From the NCBI GenBank assembly GCA_017883345.1, contig JADGNT010000116.1:1-9882 (forward strand): a stretch of DNA of 9,882 nucleotides, given 5' to 3'. Every line of letters begins with the position of its first letter. Position 1 is the stretch's first letter. Under the pieces are notes generated by a model. The model was not told the DNA's origin, did not search any database, and saw nothing but the letters and a program-made list of their open reading frames with translations. Positions 9,767 through 9,882 of the stretch are shown in pieces. Position numbers and translations under genes: made by a program. The DNA comes from Candidatus Solibacter sp. GTDB lineage: Bacteria > Acidobacteriota > Terriglobia > Bryobacterales > Bryobacteraceae.

Positions 9767-9882
9767 ATGATCAGAGGATTCAAAGAATTTCTGCTGAAGA
9801 ACAACGTGCTGGCGCTGGCCGTCGCGGTCATCGTCGGCGGAGCGGTCGGGAAGGTGGTGTCTTCGCTGGCTGCCGACATTCT
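9767..9882 (+). CDS. mscL: Large-conductance mechanosensitive channel (5' part)
   Basis: Only the first 38 codons are in the window; the reading frame runs off the end. The product starts [20 protein letters not shown] and continues [19 protein letters not shown]. This matches the MscL N-terminal amphipathic helix (GFKEFLL) and the first pore-lining membrane helix ([15 protein letters not shown], with small Gly/Ala residues facing the pore). MscL is an inner-membrane homopentamer that opens under membrane tension to release solutes after hypo-osmotic shock. GGAG at 9757-9760 lies 6 nt before the ATG and supports this start. The gene follows the aminotransferase stop by 15 nt, so the two may be co-transcribed, although they have no obvious functional link. 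Confidence 0.93.
   Translation, partial: MIRGFKEFLLKNNVLALAVAVIVGGAVGKVVSSLAADI

Overview
The window looks like chromosomal DNA from a high-GC, Gram-negative-type bacterium, most plausibly an acidobacterium of the Solibacter/Bryobacter kind. The grounds are the GC-rich codon use, the clustered short palindromes between genes, paired sugar-isomerase-like TIM barrels, and a bacterial homologue of the archaeal tetraether-lipid synthase family. The placement is inferred from content only, since no rRNA or species marker is present.

Layout. Positions 8-667 hold a plus-strand Phd/VapB antitoxin and PIN-domain (VapC) toxin pair, visibly less GC-rich than what follows. A hairpin with a T-rich tail (on the minus strand) at about 691-729 separates it from a convergent 706-residue radical SAM protein (754-2874, minus). 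That protein carries the full set of cysteine motifs I associate with MJ0619/Tes (tetraether synthase) and has its own ribosome-binding site and a candidate promoter. From 2875 to 3442 lies a decayed region. A 52-codon antitoxin-like gene (3274-3432) sits directly behind asnS. Beyond it, a 127-bp palindrome-rich element (3117-3243) occupies the place of most of a toxin gene, of which only a MazF-like C-terminal tail (3037-3114) seems to survive.

From 3443 to 8534 everything is on the minus strand, read right to left. A TIM-barrel isomerase-like protein (7677-8534) comes first, then a secreted gamma-glutamyltransferase (5823-7484), a second TIM-barrel protein (4860-5693) and asparaginyl-tRNA synthetase (3443-4840). 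The last two and the small antitoxin gene are tightly spaced (19 and 10 nt) and probably form one transcript. The gaps on both sides of the gamma-glutamyltransferase gene hold GC-rich palindromes that share a short motif.

A 41-bp divergent gap with a symmetric -10-like sequence separates the 7677-8534 gene from a plus-strand fold-type I PLP aminotransferase (8576-9751). A good Shine-Dalgarno sequence then precedes the start of mscL (9767 onward), cut by the window end.

The window is mostly unlinked housekeeping and stress genes. The most notable item is the solitary Tes-like radical SAM enzyme, which could make membrane-spanning (branched tetraether or diabolic-acid-type) lipids. Next are the toxin-antitoxin remnant with its palindromic element, and signs of leaderless transcription at two or more genes.
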